Shown one piece after another: positions 36,351 through 45,091 of a DNA stretch of 64,000 nt. The DNA is from Gordonia jinghuaiqii (GTDB lineage: Bacteria > Actinomycetota > Actinomycetes > Mycobacteriales > Mycobacteriaceae): contig NZ_CP059491.1 in the NCBI RefSeq assembly GCF_014041935.1, positions 4,030,001 to 4,094,000 on the forward strand, read 5' to 3'. Position numbers and translations under genes: made by a program. Within the stretch, counting starts at the first letter, position 1. Each line of letters opens with the position of its first letter. The notes below the pieces were generated by a model. It saw nothing but the letters and a program-made list of their open reading frames with translations. It made no database searches and was not told the origin of the DNA.

Positions 36351-37511
36351 TCAGGCCTGGTAGCCGAGCCGCTTGGCGGCCAGTCCGGTGAGGATCTCGG
36401 TGGTCCCGCCACCGATGCCGATGATGCGCATGTCGCGGTACTGCCGCTCGACCTCGGTGCCGGTCATGTAGCCGAGTCCGCCGTGCAACTGAACAGCCTT
36501 GTTGGCCACCCATTCCCCGGCCTCGACGGCGGTGTTCTTGGCGAAACACACCTCGGCGATCAGGTCGTCGGTGGAGGTGACCTTCCGCTCGACGAGCGCG
36601 CGGGTGTAGGTCCGCGCGATGTCGATACGACGCGCCATCTCGGTGAGCGTGTCCTGCACCGACTGGCGCGCGATGATCGGCTTGCCGAAGGTCTCGCGGT
36701 CACGGGCCCACTGCAGGGTCACGTCGAGGCATCGCTGCGCGCTGGCATAGGCCTGCACGGCGAGACCGGAGCGCTCGGTGACGAAAGCCATGGCGATCTG
36801 GGCGAATCCGGAGTTCTCCGGTCCGACGAGATTGGACACAGGCACCCGGGCGTCCACGAAGGACAACTCGGCGGTGTCCGAGCAGCGCCAGCCCATCTTG
36901 TCGAGCTTGCGGGTCACGGTGAAGCCGGGGGTGTCCTTCTCGACGACGAGGAGCGAGACCCCGCCGGCACCGGGACCCCCGGTGCGTACGGCCACGACCA
37001 CGAAGTCGGCCCGGACACCGGAGGTGATGTAGGTCTTGGCGCCGTTGACCACGAAGTGGTCGCCGTCGCGAACCGCCTTGGTGGTGAGGTGCCCGACGTC
37101 GCTGCCTCCGCCGGGCTCGGTGATGGCGAGGCTGCCGATCTTCTCCCCGGCCAGCGTCGGCCGGACCCACCGGTCGATCTGGTCGCGATCGCCGGCCGCG
37201 ATGAGATGCGGCAGCGCGATGCCGTGGGTGAACAGCGAGGCGAAGATCCCGCCCGCGGCACCGGCGTAGTGCAGTTCTTCACCGAGGATCGTGCCGTCGA
37301 TCAGGTCGCCGCCGGATCCGCCCACCTCCTCGGGGACGCCCAGCCCGAACAGACCGAGCTTGGCCGCCTCGACGTGCAGTTCACGCGGGATGAACCCTTC
37401 GCGTTCCCACTCATCTTGGAAGGGAAGAATGTGCTTGTCGACGAATCTGCGCACGGTCGAACGCAATTCGAGTCGTTCCGGTGTCTCCCAGATCGGGCTG
37501 GCAATGGGCAC
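36351..37511 (-). CDS. Acyl-CoA dehydrogenase
   Basis: A second FAD acyl-CoA dehydrogenase, 386 residues, with GSLAITEPGGGSDVGHL, VNGAKTYITSG and a C-terminal QLHGGLGYMTGTEVERQYRD. The start is the GTG at 37511, with AGGAGAT eight bases upstream; the track of frame above has no ribosome site. It follows the TIGR03084-like gene by 54 bases. The mix with a mycothiol-type protein and a thioesterase gene nearby points to catabolism of an unusual acyl-CoA rather than core beta-oxidation. Confidence 0.9.
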   Translation of the reverse strand: MPIASPIWETPERLELRSTVRRFVDKHILPFQDEWEREGFIPRELHVEAAKLGLFGLGVPEEVGGSGGDLIDGTILGEELHYAGAAGGIFASLFTHGIALPHLIAAGDRDQIDRWVRPTLAGEKIGSLAITEPGGGSDVGHLTTKAVRDGDHFVVNGAKTYITSGVRADFVVVAVRTGGPGAGGVSLLVVEKDTPGFTVTRKLDKMGWRCSDTAELSFVDARVPVSNLVGPENSGFAQIAMAFVTERSGLAVQAYASAQRCLDVTLQWARDRETFGKPIIARQSVQDTLTEMARRIDIARTYTRALVERKVTSTDDLIAEVCFAKNTAVEAGEWVANKAVQLHGGLGYMTGTEVERQYRDMRIIGIGGGTTEILTGLAAKRLGYQA

Positions 37512-37565
37512 CCGTATCTCCTGTCTGTGGTGTGAGGATGTCGAAAACACTAGGGGCAGCGCGGC

Positions 37566-38375
37566 TCAGGACTGTCCGAGCGGGGCGCGGCCCTGCCCCG
37601 GGGGGCCGGCGAAACACTGTGCGATGCCGGACCATTCGACGGCGTCGGCACCGATGATCTCGAGGTTCAGGTCGGCCGGTGCCCGGCGCTGGGTGACGAG
37701 GCAGCAGAAATCCAGTGCCGGGCCCCGCACCATGTTCGCCGCGTCGGACGGGCCCCACGTCCACAGCTCGCCCGACGGCGCGGTCAGCTCGTAACCGAAC
37801 GGCTCGGCCGGCGGGGTCTTGCCGTTGACCAGGTAGGCGAAGTCGCGGGTGCGCACGCCGATGTGCGCGACGCTGCGGATCCTGTCGGTGGGCAGGACGG
37901 TCACGCCGAGTGCGTCGGCGATGTCGAGCCCGTGCGCCCAGGTCTCCATGAGCCGCGCGGTGGCCATGGAGGCCGCCGACATCGGGGGGCCGAACCACGG
38001 GACCTTCACCCCGTGGGGCACCTCGCGCAGAGCGGCGGCGAGGCGGTCGCGTGCGACGCGCCAACCGGCGAGGAGCTCCTCGGACGGCGCACCGGCTCCC
38101 GCAGAGGCAGCCTCGTCGACGTAGTTCTCCGGATTGTCGCCCACGGCCGCGGTGAGCAGCTCGGCGAACTTGTCGGGGTCGGTGACGGCGAGGGTCGCGA
38201 CCTCGTCGGTCCACCGCAGGTGTGCGATCTGATGGGCGATCGTCCAGCCGGCGGCCGGGGTCGGTGTGGCCCACCCGGCATCGTCGAGGTCGGCCACGAG
38301 GGCGTCGAGCTGCGCGGACTCGGCCTCGAGATCGGCGACGACGCCGAGCACGGCGGAGTGTCGGTCGGATGACAT
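37566..38375 (-). CDS. TIGR03084-like metal-binding protein (mycothiol-dependent isomerase fold)
   Basis: A 269-residue protein of the DinB/maleylpyruvate-isomerase-like fold. Likely metal-binding histidines lie in [15 protein letters not shown] near residue 45 and [10 protein letters not shown] near residue 150. Members are common in mycolic-acid actinobacteria and often sit beside acyl-CoA dehydrogenases. The reaction is not established. It is the first gene of the four-gene operon and begins 24 bases downstream of the operator palindrome. Confidence 0.78.
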   Translation of the reverse strand: MSSDRHSAVLGVVADLEAESAQLDALVADLDDAGWATPTPAAGWTIAHQIAHLRWTDEVATLAVTDPDKFAELLTAAVGDNPENYVDEAASAGAGAPSEELLAGWRVARDRLAAALREVPHGVKVPWFGPPMSAASMATARLMETWAHGLDIADALGVTVLPTDRIRSVAHIGVRTRDFAYLVNGKTPPAEPFGYELTAPSGELWTWGPSDAANMVRGPALDFCCLVTQRRAPADLNLEIIGADAVEWSGIAQCFAGPPGQGRAPLGQS

Positions 38376-38398
38376 GAGATCACCCTCACACAGCGACC

Positions 38399-38428
38399 GA
38401 AACAAATCAAGCGCGCTTGATTGTTTTC
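38399..38428. promoter_or_regulatory. Operator palindrome of the acyl-CoA dehydrogenase operon
   Basis: A central perfect 18-base palindrome AATCAAGCGCGCTTGATT (38405-38422) extends to 30 bases with only two mismatched pairs. It lies just ahead of the first gene, in the expected promoter position, and fits a TetR-type site. The spacing differs from the KstR2 pattern (four, not two, bases between CAAG and CTTG). Confidence 0.75.
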
Positions 38429-38465
38429 CCGGCCGATGCCGCCCGGGCCCTCCGGGCGGTGCGGC

Positions 38466-39377
38466 TCAGGCGTAGTGGACGTCGACGGTGGCGCGACTCA
38501 GGAGCACGTCGTCGTAGGACCTCATCGTGGCCTCGAAAGACGAGATGCGTCGCCCGGCCTTGATCGGCGTCACCTCGACGATGACCTCGCTGCCGTCGAC
38601 CGCAGGCGAGCGGTAGAAGCCGATCGCCATGTCCCCCAGCGAGTACGTCTGCCCGGGTGCGGCGTGGAGCTGCCCGGCGAACGAGGCCGCCTGCCCGACG
38701 ATCGTCGCGATCACCCCGCCGTGCATCGTGCCGAACATGTTGCCCATCCAGGGATCGGTCGCGCTGCGGAACCGGATGCCGGTGTCGCGGTCGGCGGCGC
38801 CGTCGAGCACCTCCACCCGGCCGTTGAGCATCTGGGTGAGCGGGCCGGGTTCGCGCATCTTGGTCGCGATCTCCTCGACCACCGCACGCCCGGTCATCGA
38901 TGACGGGATCGACTCCGGCAGCGCCACGTCCCGACAGTCGACGCACTCCGGCACGGCCGTCCCGATCTCCGAGGTCGGGGACGTACCCGTGGGCGCCCGC
39001 CCGACCCGCACATTGCGGGCGGTCCCCACACAGGACAGTCGGCCGCCACCCGTACGGATCTCCACCGAGGTGGTCCCCCAGGCGTCGTCGTGCATCACCA
39101 CTTCGGCACGACCCGAGATCAGGTCACCCACCTCCGCGCGGCCGAGAGTCGACATCGACAGCCGGGCCTGCAGTGTGGCGGCTGCGGGATCATCGTGGAC
39201 GCGGTGGAACGGGATGCCGCCGAGATGGTCGAACAGCACGGCGAGCGCGGGGAGCTCGATCAACCCACGGTGATCGAGGAACCGGGCACACAGCTTCTGC
39301 GATGCTTGCACCCTCGCGTCCGACAGCGAGATGTCACCGACATGGAATGCGGACAGCGGATCGTGCGGCTCGCTCAT
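38466..39377 (-). CDS. Tandem hot-dog domain thioesterase (PaaI-like)
   Basis: A 303-residue protein made of two hot-dog units. The N-terminal one includes the SGRAEVVMHDDAWGTTSVEI region; the C-terminal one has the catalytic-type GNMFGTMHGGVIATIVGQAA. PaaI-type enzymes hydrolyse acyl-CoA thioesters. AAGAGAG precedes the ATG at 39377. It is on the same strand as the acyl-CoA dehydrogenase operon but upstream of the operator palindrome, so it is likely a separate unit that could read into it. CVDC at about residue 145 is an unexplained Cys pair. Confidence 0.78.
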   Translation of the reverse strand: MSEPHDPLSAFHVGDISLSDARVQASQKLCARFLDHRGLIELPALAVLFDHLGGIPFHRVHDDPAAATLQARLSMSTLGRAEVGDLISGRAEVVMHDDAWGTTSVEIRTGGGRLSCVGTARNVRVGRAPTGTSPTSEIGTAVPECVDCRDVALPESIPSSMTGRAVVEEIATKMREPGPLTQMLNGRVEVLDGAADRDTGIRFRSATDPWMGNMFGTMHGGVIATIVGQAASFAGQLHAAPGQTYSLGDMAIGFYRSPAVDGSEVIVEVTPIKAGRRISSFEATMRSYDDVLLSRATVDVHYA

Positions 39378-39482
39378 GAACTCTCTTGTATCAGCGATCC
39401 AGCGGAGAACTCGCATTGAGGAGTCCAACATCACTCCCGTACGCTGGGGCGCGCAACGTGTCCAGAGTGACGGGAGATACAC

Positions 39483-39944
39483 ATGGGACGCAAGACTGTG
39501 GCAACCATCGGAGCGATCGCGGCAGTGGGCGCACTGAGCACCGGGGCCGCGACCGCGTACGCGGCACCGGCCGAACGCGCGCTGAGCGTGGAGCAGATCC
39601 CGAACGCGGGCATCACCGTCGGTTCCAACGGGGTCACCGGAGGATTCGCCGCGATGGTCCTGGCCACCGCCACCGAGCCCGGCGTCACCCGGTTCACACT
39701 GAACACCGACCCCACCCAGGCGTGCTCGACCAACCTCAGCGACGCCAAGGTCGGCATCACGTGGCAGAACAAGACGACCGGACTGTCCGGCGATGAGGTG
39801 TTCGCCGCCTGCACCGACGGTCGCGCGTCCGACGGCGTCGCGGTCGCGACCGGCACGGGGCCGATCGAGTTCACCACGACGATCCTCGGCCAGGGCGACA
39901 AGACGTTCACCGTCGTGCCCGGAAACGGCACTTTCACCCGCTAG
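39483..39944 (+). CDS. Small secreted protein of unknown function
   Basis: A 153-residue exported protein. The first 27 residues form a classical signal peptide ending AYA before APAERA. The mature part is rich in Thr, Gly and Val, looks beta-structured, and has two cysteines (QACSTN, AACTDG) that could form a disulfide. No enzyme motif was seen. It is divergent from the thioesterase and is followed by a strong terminator, so is monocistronic. Confidence 0.7.
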   Translation: MGRKTVATIGAIAAVGALSTGAATAYAAPAERALSVEQIPNAGITVGSNGVTGGFAAMVLATATEPGVTRFTLNTDPTQACSTNLSDAKVGITWQNKTTGLSGDEVFAACTDGRASDGVAVATGTGPIEFTTTILGQGDKTFTVVPGNGTFTR

Positions 39945-39950
39945 CCTGCC

Positions 39951-39980
39951 CTGCCGGGGGCGTCGCGACGCCCCCGGCAG
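39951..39980. terminator. Perfect 30-base palindromic terminator
   Basis: A self-complementary GC-rich 30-mer (arms beginning CTGCCGGGGGCG) directly follows the secreted-protein stop, with ATTTTT soon after at 39994-40000. Confidence 0.8.
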
Positions 39981-40020
39981 GCACGCAGTAGACAATTTTT
40001 CAGATCTGTACACACGCCGG

Positions 40021-40034
40021 GTGAACACGTTCTA
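40021..40034. promoter_or_regulatory. KstR-like operator upstream of the fadD17-like operon
   Basis: GTGAACACGTTCTA matches TnnAACnnGTTnnA except for the first base. It overlaps TAGATT (40033-40038), a possible -10 for a leaderless start at 40046. fadD17 belongs to the KstR regulon in mycobacteria. Confidence 0.6.
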
Positions 40035-40045
40035 GATTTGGCCGC

Positions 40046-41635
40046 ATGGCCGAGACAGTCACCCAGCTCCTGCAGGCACGCGCCGACGACGACAACCTCG
40101 CGATCACCTACGAGGGACGCCAGTGGACGTGGCGGGAATACATTCGCGACGCCGAGAAGACAGCGGCAGCGATCCTCGCCATCGCCGACAGTTCACGTCC
40201 GATGCACGTCGGCACCCTCCTCGGCAACACCCCGGACATGCTCATCGCGCTGGCCGCAGGCGCTCTCGGCGGATATGTCACCGCCGGCATCAACAACACC
40301 CGTCGCGGCGAGGGCCTGGCCGCCGACATCATCCGTGCCGATTGCCAGATCCTCATCACCGACGCCGAGCACCACCCACTGCTCGACGGACTGGACCTCC
40401 CCGGCGTCACCATCCTCGACACCTCGTCGCCCCGATGGACCGAGATGGTCTCGGCCGCAGGCGACTTGGCGCCGCACTCGGTGCCCACCGCGATGGACAC
40501 CTTCATGCTGATCTTCACCTCGGGCACCAGCGGCAACCCCAAGCCGGTTCAGTTCGCGCACATGATGATCCCGTTCGCCGGTCCGGTCCTCGCCGACAAG
40601 TACGACATCGGCCCCGGCGACGTCTGCTATCTGTCGATGCCGCTCTTCCACAGCGCCGCGCTCATGGGCGGGTACTGCGTGGCCCTGTGCGGTGGCGCCG
40701 CGATCGCACCCGCCAAGTTCTCGGCGTCGACCTTCCTCGACGACATCCGCCGCTACAACGCGACCTACATGAACTACGTGGGCAAACCTCTCGCCTACAT
40801 CCTCGCCACCGAGGAGAAGCCCGACGACGCCGACAACCCACTGCGCGTCGCCTTCGGCAACGAGGCCACCGACCGTGACATCGATGATTTCGCAGCACGT
40901 TTCGGCTGCACGGTATGGGACGGGTTCGGTTCCACCGAGCTCGCCATCATCATCACCCGTGAGCCCGGGACCCCCCATGGCTCGATCGGCAAGGGCTTCC
41001 CCAATGTCGCGGTGTACAACGCCTCGACGCTGACCGAGTGTCCGCGCGCCGAATTCGACGAGACCGGCGCACTCGTCAACGCCGACGAGGCGATCGGCGA
41101 GCTGGTCAACGTCGACGGCGGTGGCATGTTCATGGGTTACTACAACGATGCCGACGCCACCAGCGAGCGACTCCGCGACGGCAAGTACTGGTCGGGGGAT
41201 CTGGCCTACAAGGACGCCGACGACTGGATCTACCTCGCCGGCCGCACCGGCGACTGGATGCGGGTCGATGGCGAGAACCTGGCCGCCGGACCGATAGAAC
41301 GCATCCTCCTGCGCATCCCCGAGGTCAATCGTGTTGCCGTGTACGCGGTTCCCGACGAACACGTCGGCGATGCGGTGATGGTCGCGATGGTGCTGCAGGA
41401 CGGTGTCGAACTGACTCCGGAGTCGTTCGCCGACCAGCTCGCCGCGCAGGCCGACCTCTCACCCAAGGCGTGGCCGGCCTTCGTGCGCATCGCCGACGAC
41501 CTGCCGACCACCGCGACCAACAAGATCCTCAAGCGCACACTCAAGTCCGAGGGTGTCACCGCGGGATCGGGAACGCTGTGGGTTCGCGAACCCCGATCGC
41601 GTATCTACCGTGAGGCCGTCGGCGCGAACGCCTGA
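40046..41635 (+). CDS. Acyl-CoA synthetase, FadD17-like
   Basis: AMP-forming acid-CoA ligase of 529 residues: P-loop-like LIFTSGTSGNPKPVQF, GFGSTE, YWSGDLAYKD and the C-terminal lysine region TATNKILKRTL. The sequence style and the KstR-like box suggest a steroid side-chain ligase of the FadD17/FadD19 type; the exact member is uncertain. It is the first gene of a tightly packed operon with an F420 oxidoreductase, a kinase-like protein and an epimerase. The ATG at 40046 may be the first base of the message. Confidence 0.82.
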   Translation: MAETVTQLLQARADDDNLAITYEGRQWTWREYIRDAEKTAAAILAIADSSRPMHVGTLLGNTPDMLIALAAGALGGYVTAGINNTRRGEGLAADIIRADCQILITDAEHHPLLDGLDLPGVTILDTSSPRWTEMVSAAGDLAPHSVPTAMDTFMLIFTSGTSGNPKPVQFAHMMIPFAGPVLADKYDIGPGDVCYLSMPLFHSAALMGGYCVALCGGAAIAPAKFSASTFLDDIRRYNATYMNYVGKPLAYILATEEKPDDADNPLRVAFGNEATDRDIDDFAARFGCTVWDGFGSTELAIIITREPGTPHGSIGKGFPNVAVYNASTLTECPRAEFDETGALVNADEAIGELVNVDGGGMFMGYYNDADATSERLRDGKYWSGDLAYKDADDWIYLAGRTGDWMRVDGENLAAGPIERILLRIPEVNRVAVYAVPDEHVGDAVMVAMVLQDGVELTPESFADQLAAQADLSPKAWPAFVRIADDLPTTATNKILKRTLKSEGVTAGSGTLWVREPRSRIYREAVGANA

Positions 41636-41643
41636 CGACCGTC

Positions 41644-42726
41644 ATGGAGCAGCTCACCGAGCTCGGCTATTACGCGCTGTCGCGTCACCCCGTCACCCCA
41701 CGCGAACTGGCCGGCGAGGCCCGCCACGCCGAGGACATCGGCCTGGGAACCGCTTTCGTCTCCGAACGCTTCAACGTCAAGGACGCCGCCGCGCTGTGCG
41801 GCGCCCTGGCCGGCGCGACGGAGACGCTCGGGATTGCGACGGCCGCAACCAATCACAACACCCGGCATCCGATCGTCACCGCGACCATGGGCGCCACGCT
41901 CAGCGAGTTGTCCGGCGGGCGGTTCGCGCTGGGGCTCGGACGCGGGATCACCCCGCAATGGCAGATCCTCGGGCTGCCGATCGTCACCGGCGCCGCGCTG
42001 GCCGACATGACCGGACTCCTGCGCCGGCTCTGGGCGGGCGAGATGGTGGTCGGGCACGACGGTCCGGCCGGCTCCTATCCGTTGCTGACTCTCGGCGTCG
42101 ACCTGGAAGCGCCGCCGCCGATCCTGCTGGTCACGATGAGCCCCAAGACCCTCGAGCTCGCGGGTGCGATCGCCGACGGCGTCGTCCTGCACACGTACTT
42201 CAGCGACAACGCGACCCGCCGCGCCGTCGCCTGTGTCCGGGAGTCCGCCGAACGCGCGGGCCGCGACCCGGCGTCGATCCGGATCTGGTCGGTCGTGGCG
42301 ACGGTCGGCGACCATCTCGACGAGACCGACCGGCTACGACGGCTCCATGGGCGACTGGCAACCTACCTACAGGGCTATCCGGATCAGCTCATGGGCGCCA
42401 ACGGATGGGATCCGGTCGACCTCGAACGTGTCCGCGCCACCGCCGCGTTCGCCGGTGCCCGGGGTCCCATCGATGCCACCGCCACGGCCGAGGAGCTCGT
42501 CGAGCTCGCCGACGCCATCCCCGCCTCATGGGTGTCGGACTGCGCCGCCGGTTCACCGTCGGACTGCGCCGAGACCGTCGCCGAACAGTTCGATCTCGAC
42601 GTCGACTCGGTGATCCTGCACGGCGCCACCCCCACCGAGCTCGCCCCCGTGGTGGAGGCCTATCGCGACATACGACCCGACCGCGCGGGCGGGTTGCCGG
42701 TGAATCCCGGAAGGATGCGCTCATGA
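41644..42726 (+). CDS. LLM-class F420-dependent oxidoreductase (TIGR03857-like)
   Basis: A 360-residue luciferase-like barrel with ELGYYALSRHPVTPRELAGE, the conserved LSGGRFALGLGRGI and HTYFSDNATR. In this order such proteins use F420. The gene begins eight bases after the ligase stop and overlaps the next start as ATGA. The substrate is probably an intermediate made by the neighbouring CoA ligase, which is inference from operon context. Confidence 0.82.
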   Translation: MEQLTELGYYALSRHPVTPRELAGEARHAEDIGLGTAFVSERFNVKDAAALCGALAGATETLGIATAATNHNTRHPIVTATMGATLSELSGGRFALGLGRGITPQWQILGLPIVTGAALADMTGLLRRLWAGEMVVGHDGPAGSYPLLTLGVDLEAPPPILLVTMSPKTLELAGAIADGVVLHTYFSDNATRRAVACVRESAERAGRDPASIRIWSVVATVGDHLDETDRLRRLHGRLATYLQGYPDQLMGANGWDPVDLERVRATAAFAGARGPIDATATAEELVELADAIPASWVSDCAAGSPSDCAETVAEQFDLDVDSVILHGATPTELAPVVEAYRDIRPDRAGGLPVNPGRMRS

Positions 42727-43790
42727 CCGCGATTCCGTCGGGAGGGACGATCGGGATACCCACCAGCGCCGAACAACTCACGCCGGCATGGCTGTCGGCG
42801 TTCCTGGCCGAGAACGGTCACGACGCGACCGTCGAGTCGGTCGTCGCGCAGGCGGTGGGCACCGGTCAGATGGCGGGGTCGTACCGACTGACGCTCGAGT
42901 ATGCAGAACCGACGGACCTGCCCCCGACGCTGGTCGCCAAGCTCGCGACCGGTGCGCCGGAGCAGCGGGAGTTCGGATCGGGGGTGTTCCGCAACGAGGT
43001 CCGGTTCTATCGGGAACTCGCCGACGGTTTCACGGTGCCCATCCCACGCTGTTACGCGGCCACGATATCGGCGGCGAGCACCGAGTTCGTCCTGCTGCTC
43101 GAGGACATGGGGGCCGCCGTCCAGGGCGACCAGATCGCCGGGTGCTCACCGGCACAGGCGGAATCGGTTGCCGTGGCCGCCGCGGGGTTGCATGCCCCGC
43201 GGTGGAACGACCAGACGCTGCTCGACGCCATGCCGCTCCCGGGTGATGCCGAACGCGAGATGCTGGAGTCCATCCTCGAGCCGATGGCCGCCGTCTACCG
43301 CGAGCGCTTCTCCCCCGACGCCCGGAGTTCCGCGGCCATCGACTGGCTGGTCCGCGAGGGCGGCGCCTGGCTCGTGGCGCCGCTGCAGAACACCGGACTG
43401 ATCCACGGCGACCTCCGGGTCGACAACATCCTGTTCGGCCCGTCGGGAGAGGTGACGGTGATCGACTGGCAGACCATCACCACGGGCAATCCCTTGCGCG
43501 ACATATCGTTTCTGCTCAGCACGAGCCTCACGACGGAGGACCGTCGCAGGCACGAGCGGGGCATCGTGGCGTCGTATCACCGCGCACTGGTCACCGAAGG
43601 TGTCGCCGACTACACACTCGACCAGTGTTGGGACGACTACGTCGGCAACCTGATCCAGGCCCCGATGATCATCGTGTTCGGTTCGGCCGCAGCACAACCC
43701 ACTGAACGGGGCAATGCCATGTTCGACGCCATGCTGTCCCGCAGCGCGGCGGCGATCGATGATCTCGCGCCCGGAGGTCTCACGCCGTGA
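42723..43790 (+). CDS. Aminoglycoside-phosphotransferase-like kinase family protein
   Basis: A 355-residue APH/ECK-fold protein with the catalytic loop LIHGDLRVDNILF and metal-binding VIDWQTI. Related proteins in lipid operons phosphorylate small alcohols or are of unknown substrate. Both ends overlap neighbours (ATGA at the start, GTGA at the end). It is unlikely to be an antibiotic resistance gene given its place in a KstR-boxed catabolic operon. Confidence 0.8.
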   Translation: MTAIPSGGTIGIPTSAEQLTPAWLSAFLAENGHDATVESVVAQAVGTGQMAGSYRLTLEYAEPTDLPPTLVAKLATGAPEQREFGSGVFRNEVRFYRELADGFTVPIPRCYAATISAASTEFVLLLEDMGAAVQGDQIAGCSPAQAESVAVAAAGLHAPRWNDQTLLDAMPLPGDAEREMLESILEPMAAVYRERFSPDARSSAAIDWLVREGGAWLVAPLQNTGLIHGDLRVDNILFGPSGEVTVIDWQTITTGNPLRDISFLLSTSLTTEDRRRHERGIVASYHRALVTEGVADYTLDQCWDDYVGNLIQAPMIIVFGSAAAQPTERGNAMFDAMLSRSAAAIDDLAPGGLTP

Positions 43791-44833
43791 CATGCCTGGT
43801 GATCGGCGGCAACGGATTTCTCGGCTCGCGGCTGGTCCGCCACCTCGTCGACACCGGCGAACCCGTCCGGGTCCTCACCCGGGCCACGAGTGATCTGCGC
43901 ACCCTGTCGGGCCTCGACGTCGAGCACGTCACCGGCGAGCTGTTCGACGCCGACGCCGTGCGTTCGGCGATGGACGATTGCGATGTGGTCTTCCACTGCG
44001 CCGTCGACACGCGGGCGTGGCTGCGCGATCCGGCACCGCTGTATCGCACCAATGTCGACGCCTTGCGCGCGGTGCTGGATGTCGCCGCCACGCAGCCGTT
44101 GCGGAAGTTCGTGTTCACGAGCACGGTTGCCACCATCGGACGCGTCCACGGACGCCCCGCCACCGAGGACGATGCCTTCAACTGGTCCGGGCACGCTCCG
44201 GAGTACGTGAAGTCGCGGGTCGCGGCCGAGGACCTGCTACTCGGTTACGCCCGGGACGGCGCCGTGCCCGGGGTCGCCATGTGTGTCGCCAACACCTACG
44301 GTCCGGGAGATTGGCAACCGACGCCGCACGGATCGTTCGTCGCGGGCGCCGCGCTCGGAAAGTTGCCCTTCACCATTCGCGGCTGCCGTGCCGAGTCGGT
44401 CGGGGTCGACGACGCCGCCCGCGCCCTGGCGCTCGCCGCCGATCGTGGCGAGGTGGGCGAACGCTACATCGTGGCCGAGCGTTCGATCGACATCGAGGAG
44501 ATCGTGGCCGTCGCCGCGCGCACCGCGGGCCGGGAACCTCCCCGACTCGTACTGACCAAACCCGCGCTCTATGCCTGCGGCGCACTCGGTTCCGCACGGG
44601 CTACGGTCACCCGAAAGCCGGTGCGGCTCACCGTTCCATCGGTCCGGCTCATGCATTTCATGTCCGAGATGGACCACAGCAAGGCCGAACGCGACCTCGG
44701 CTGGCAGCCGGGGCCGGTCACCGATGCCATCGCCGAGGGCGCGCAGTTCTGGATCGAACGCAGGGCCGCGCGACCACACAGTCGGACGCCCGCCGATGCC
44801 CCCTCTGCTGAGCCGCCCCCGCCAGCCGAATAG
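43787..44833 (+). CDS. NAD-dependent epimerase/dehydratase or 3-beta-HSD-type protein with altered catalytic Lys
   Basis: An extended SDR of 348 residues with the GGNGFLG cofactor motif, STVAT serine region and active-site Tyr in APEYVKSRVAAED. The YxxxK motif reads YVKSR, so the catalytic Lys is Arg. HpnA-like or 3-beta-hydroxysteroid dehydrogenase/isomerase relatives are the closest fit by pattern. The GTG at 43787 overlaps the previous stop (GTGA) behind GGAGGT. The C-terminus is Pro-rich. Confidence 0.78.
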   Translation: MTCLVIGGNGFLGSRLVRHLVDTGEPVRVLTRATSDLRTLSGLDVEHVTGELFDADAVRSAMDDCDVVFHCAVDTRAWLRDPAPLYRTNVDALRAVLDVAATQPLRKFVFTSTVATIGRVHGRPATEDDAFNWSGHAPEYVKSRVAAEDLLLGYARDGAVPGVAMCVANTYGPGDWQPTPHGSFVAGAALGKLPFTIRGCRAESVGVDDAARALALAADRGEVGERYIVAERSIDIEEIVAVAARTAGREPPRLVLTKPALYACGALGSARATVTRKPVRLTVPSVRLMHFMSEMDHSKAERDLGWQPGPVTDAIAEGAQFWIERRAARPHSRTPADAPSAEPPPPAE

Positions 44834-44910
44834 TACCGAGGCTCCAGCCGGCCCACAGCCGGCCGCGATCCTTCTGCCGGCCGAGTAGGGACGAGGCGCC
44901 AGCCGAGGAC
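44820..44910. repeat. Imperfect duplication of the epimerase gene end
   Basis: The last codons and stop (CCAGCCGAATAG with the following CCGAGGCTCCAGCCG) recur at about 44877-44908 as CCGGCCGAGTAG and CGAGGCGCCAGCCG. The second copy is outside any gene. Confidence 0.55.
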
Positions 44911-44962
44911 CGCGATCGAGGCCCCTGGTGACCGGCACACCCGATCTGTATGACGTGGCGAG

Positions 44963-44977
44963 CAAACATGTTGCTGC
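44963..44977. other. Small inverted repeat upstream of the HNH gene
   Basis: AGCAAACATGTTGCT has 5-base arms around ACATG, 115 bases before the HNH gene start. A possible regulatory dyad, with no identified factor. Confidence 0.3.
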
Positions 44978-45091
44978 ACAAACCTACTCGCACTGTGGAT
45001 GGCCGAGCAGATTTGTCGGTGGTCGGGTCTACCTTGGTGGTTATCGGATGACCGGTCAACCAGACCGGGCCACAGCACTTTCGGAGTCACC

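Noticed and set aside
38405..38422. Palindrome considered as a KstR2 site
   Set aside because: KstR2 sites have two bases between CAAG and CTTG; here there are four.
42723..43790. APH-like gene as an antibiotic resistance determinant
   Set aside because: Operon context with CoA ligase and F420 enzyme and general APH-fold similarity point to metabolism, not resistance.
44963..44977. AAACATGTTG resembling a KstR box
   Set aside because: Only AAC and GTT cores match; the flanking T and A positions do not, and the downstream gene is not a sterol gene.
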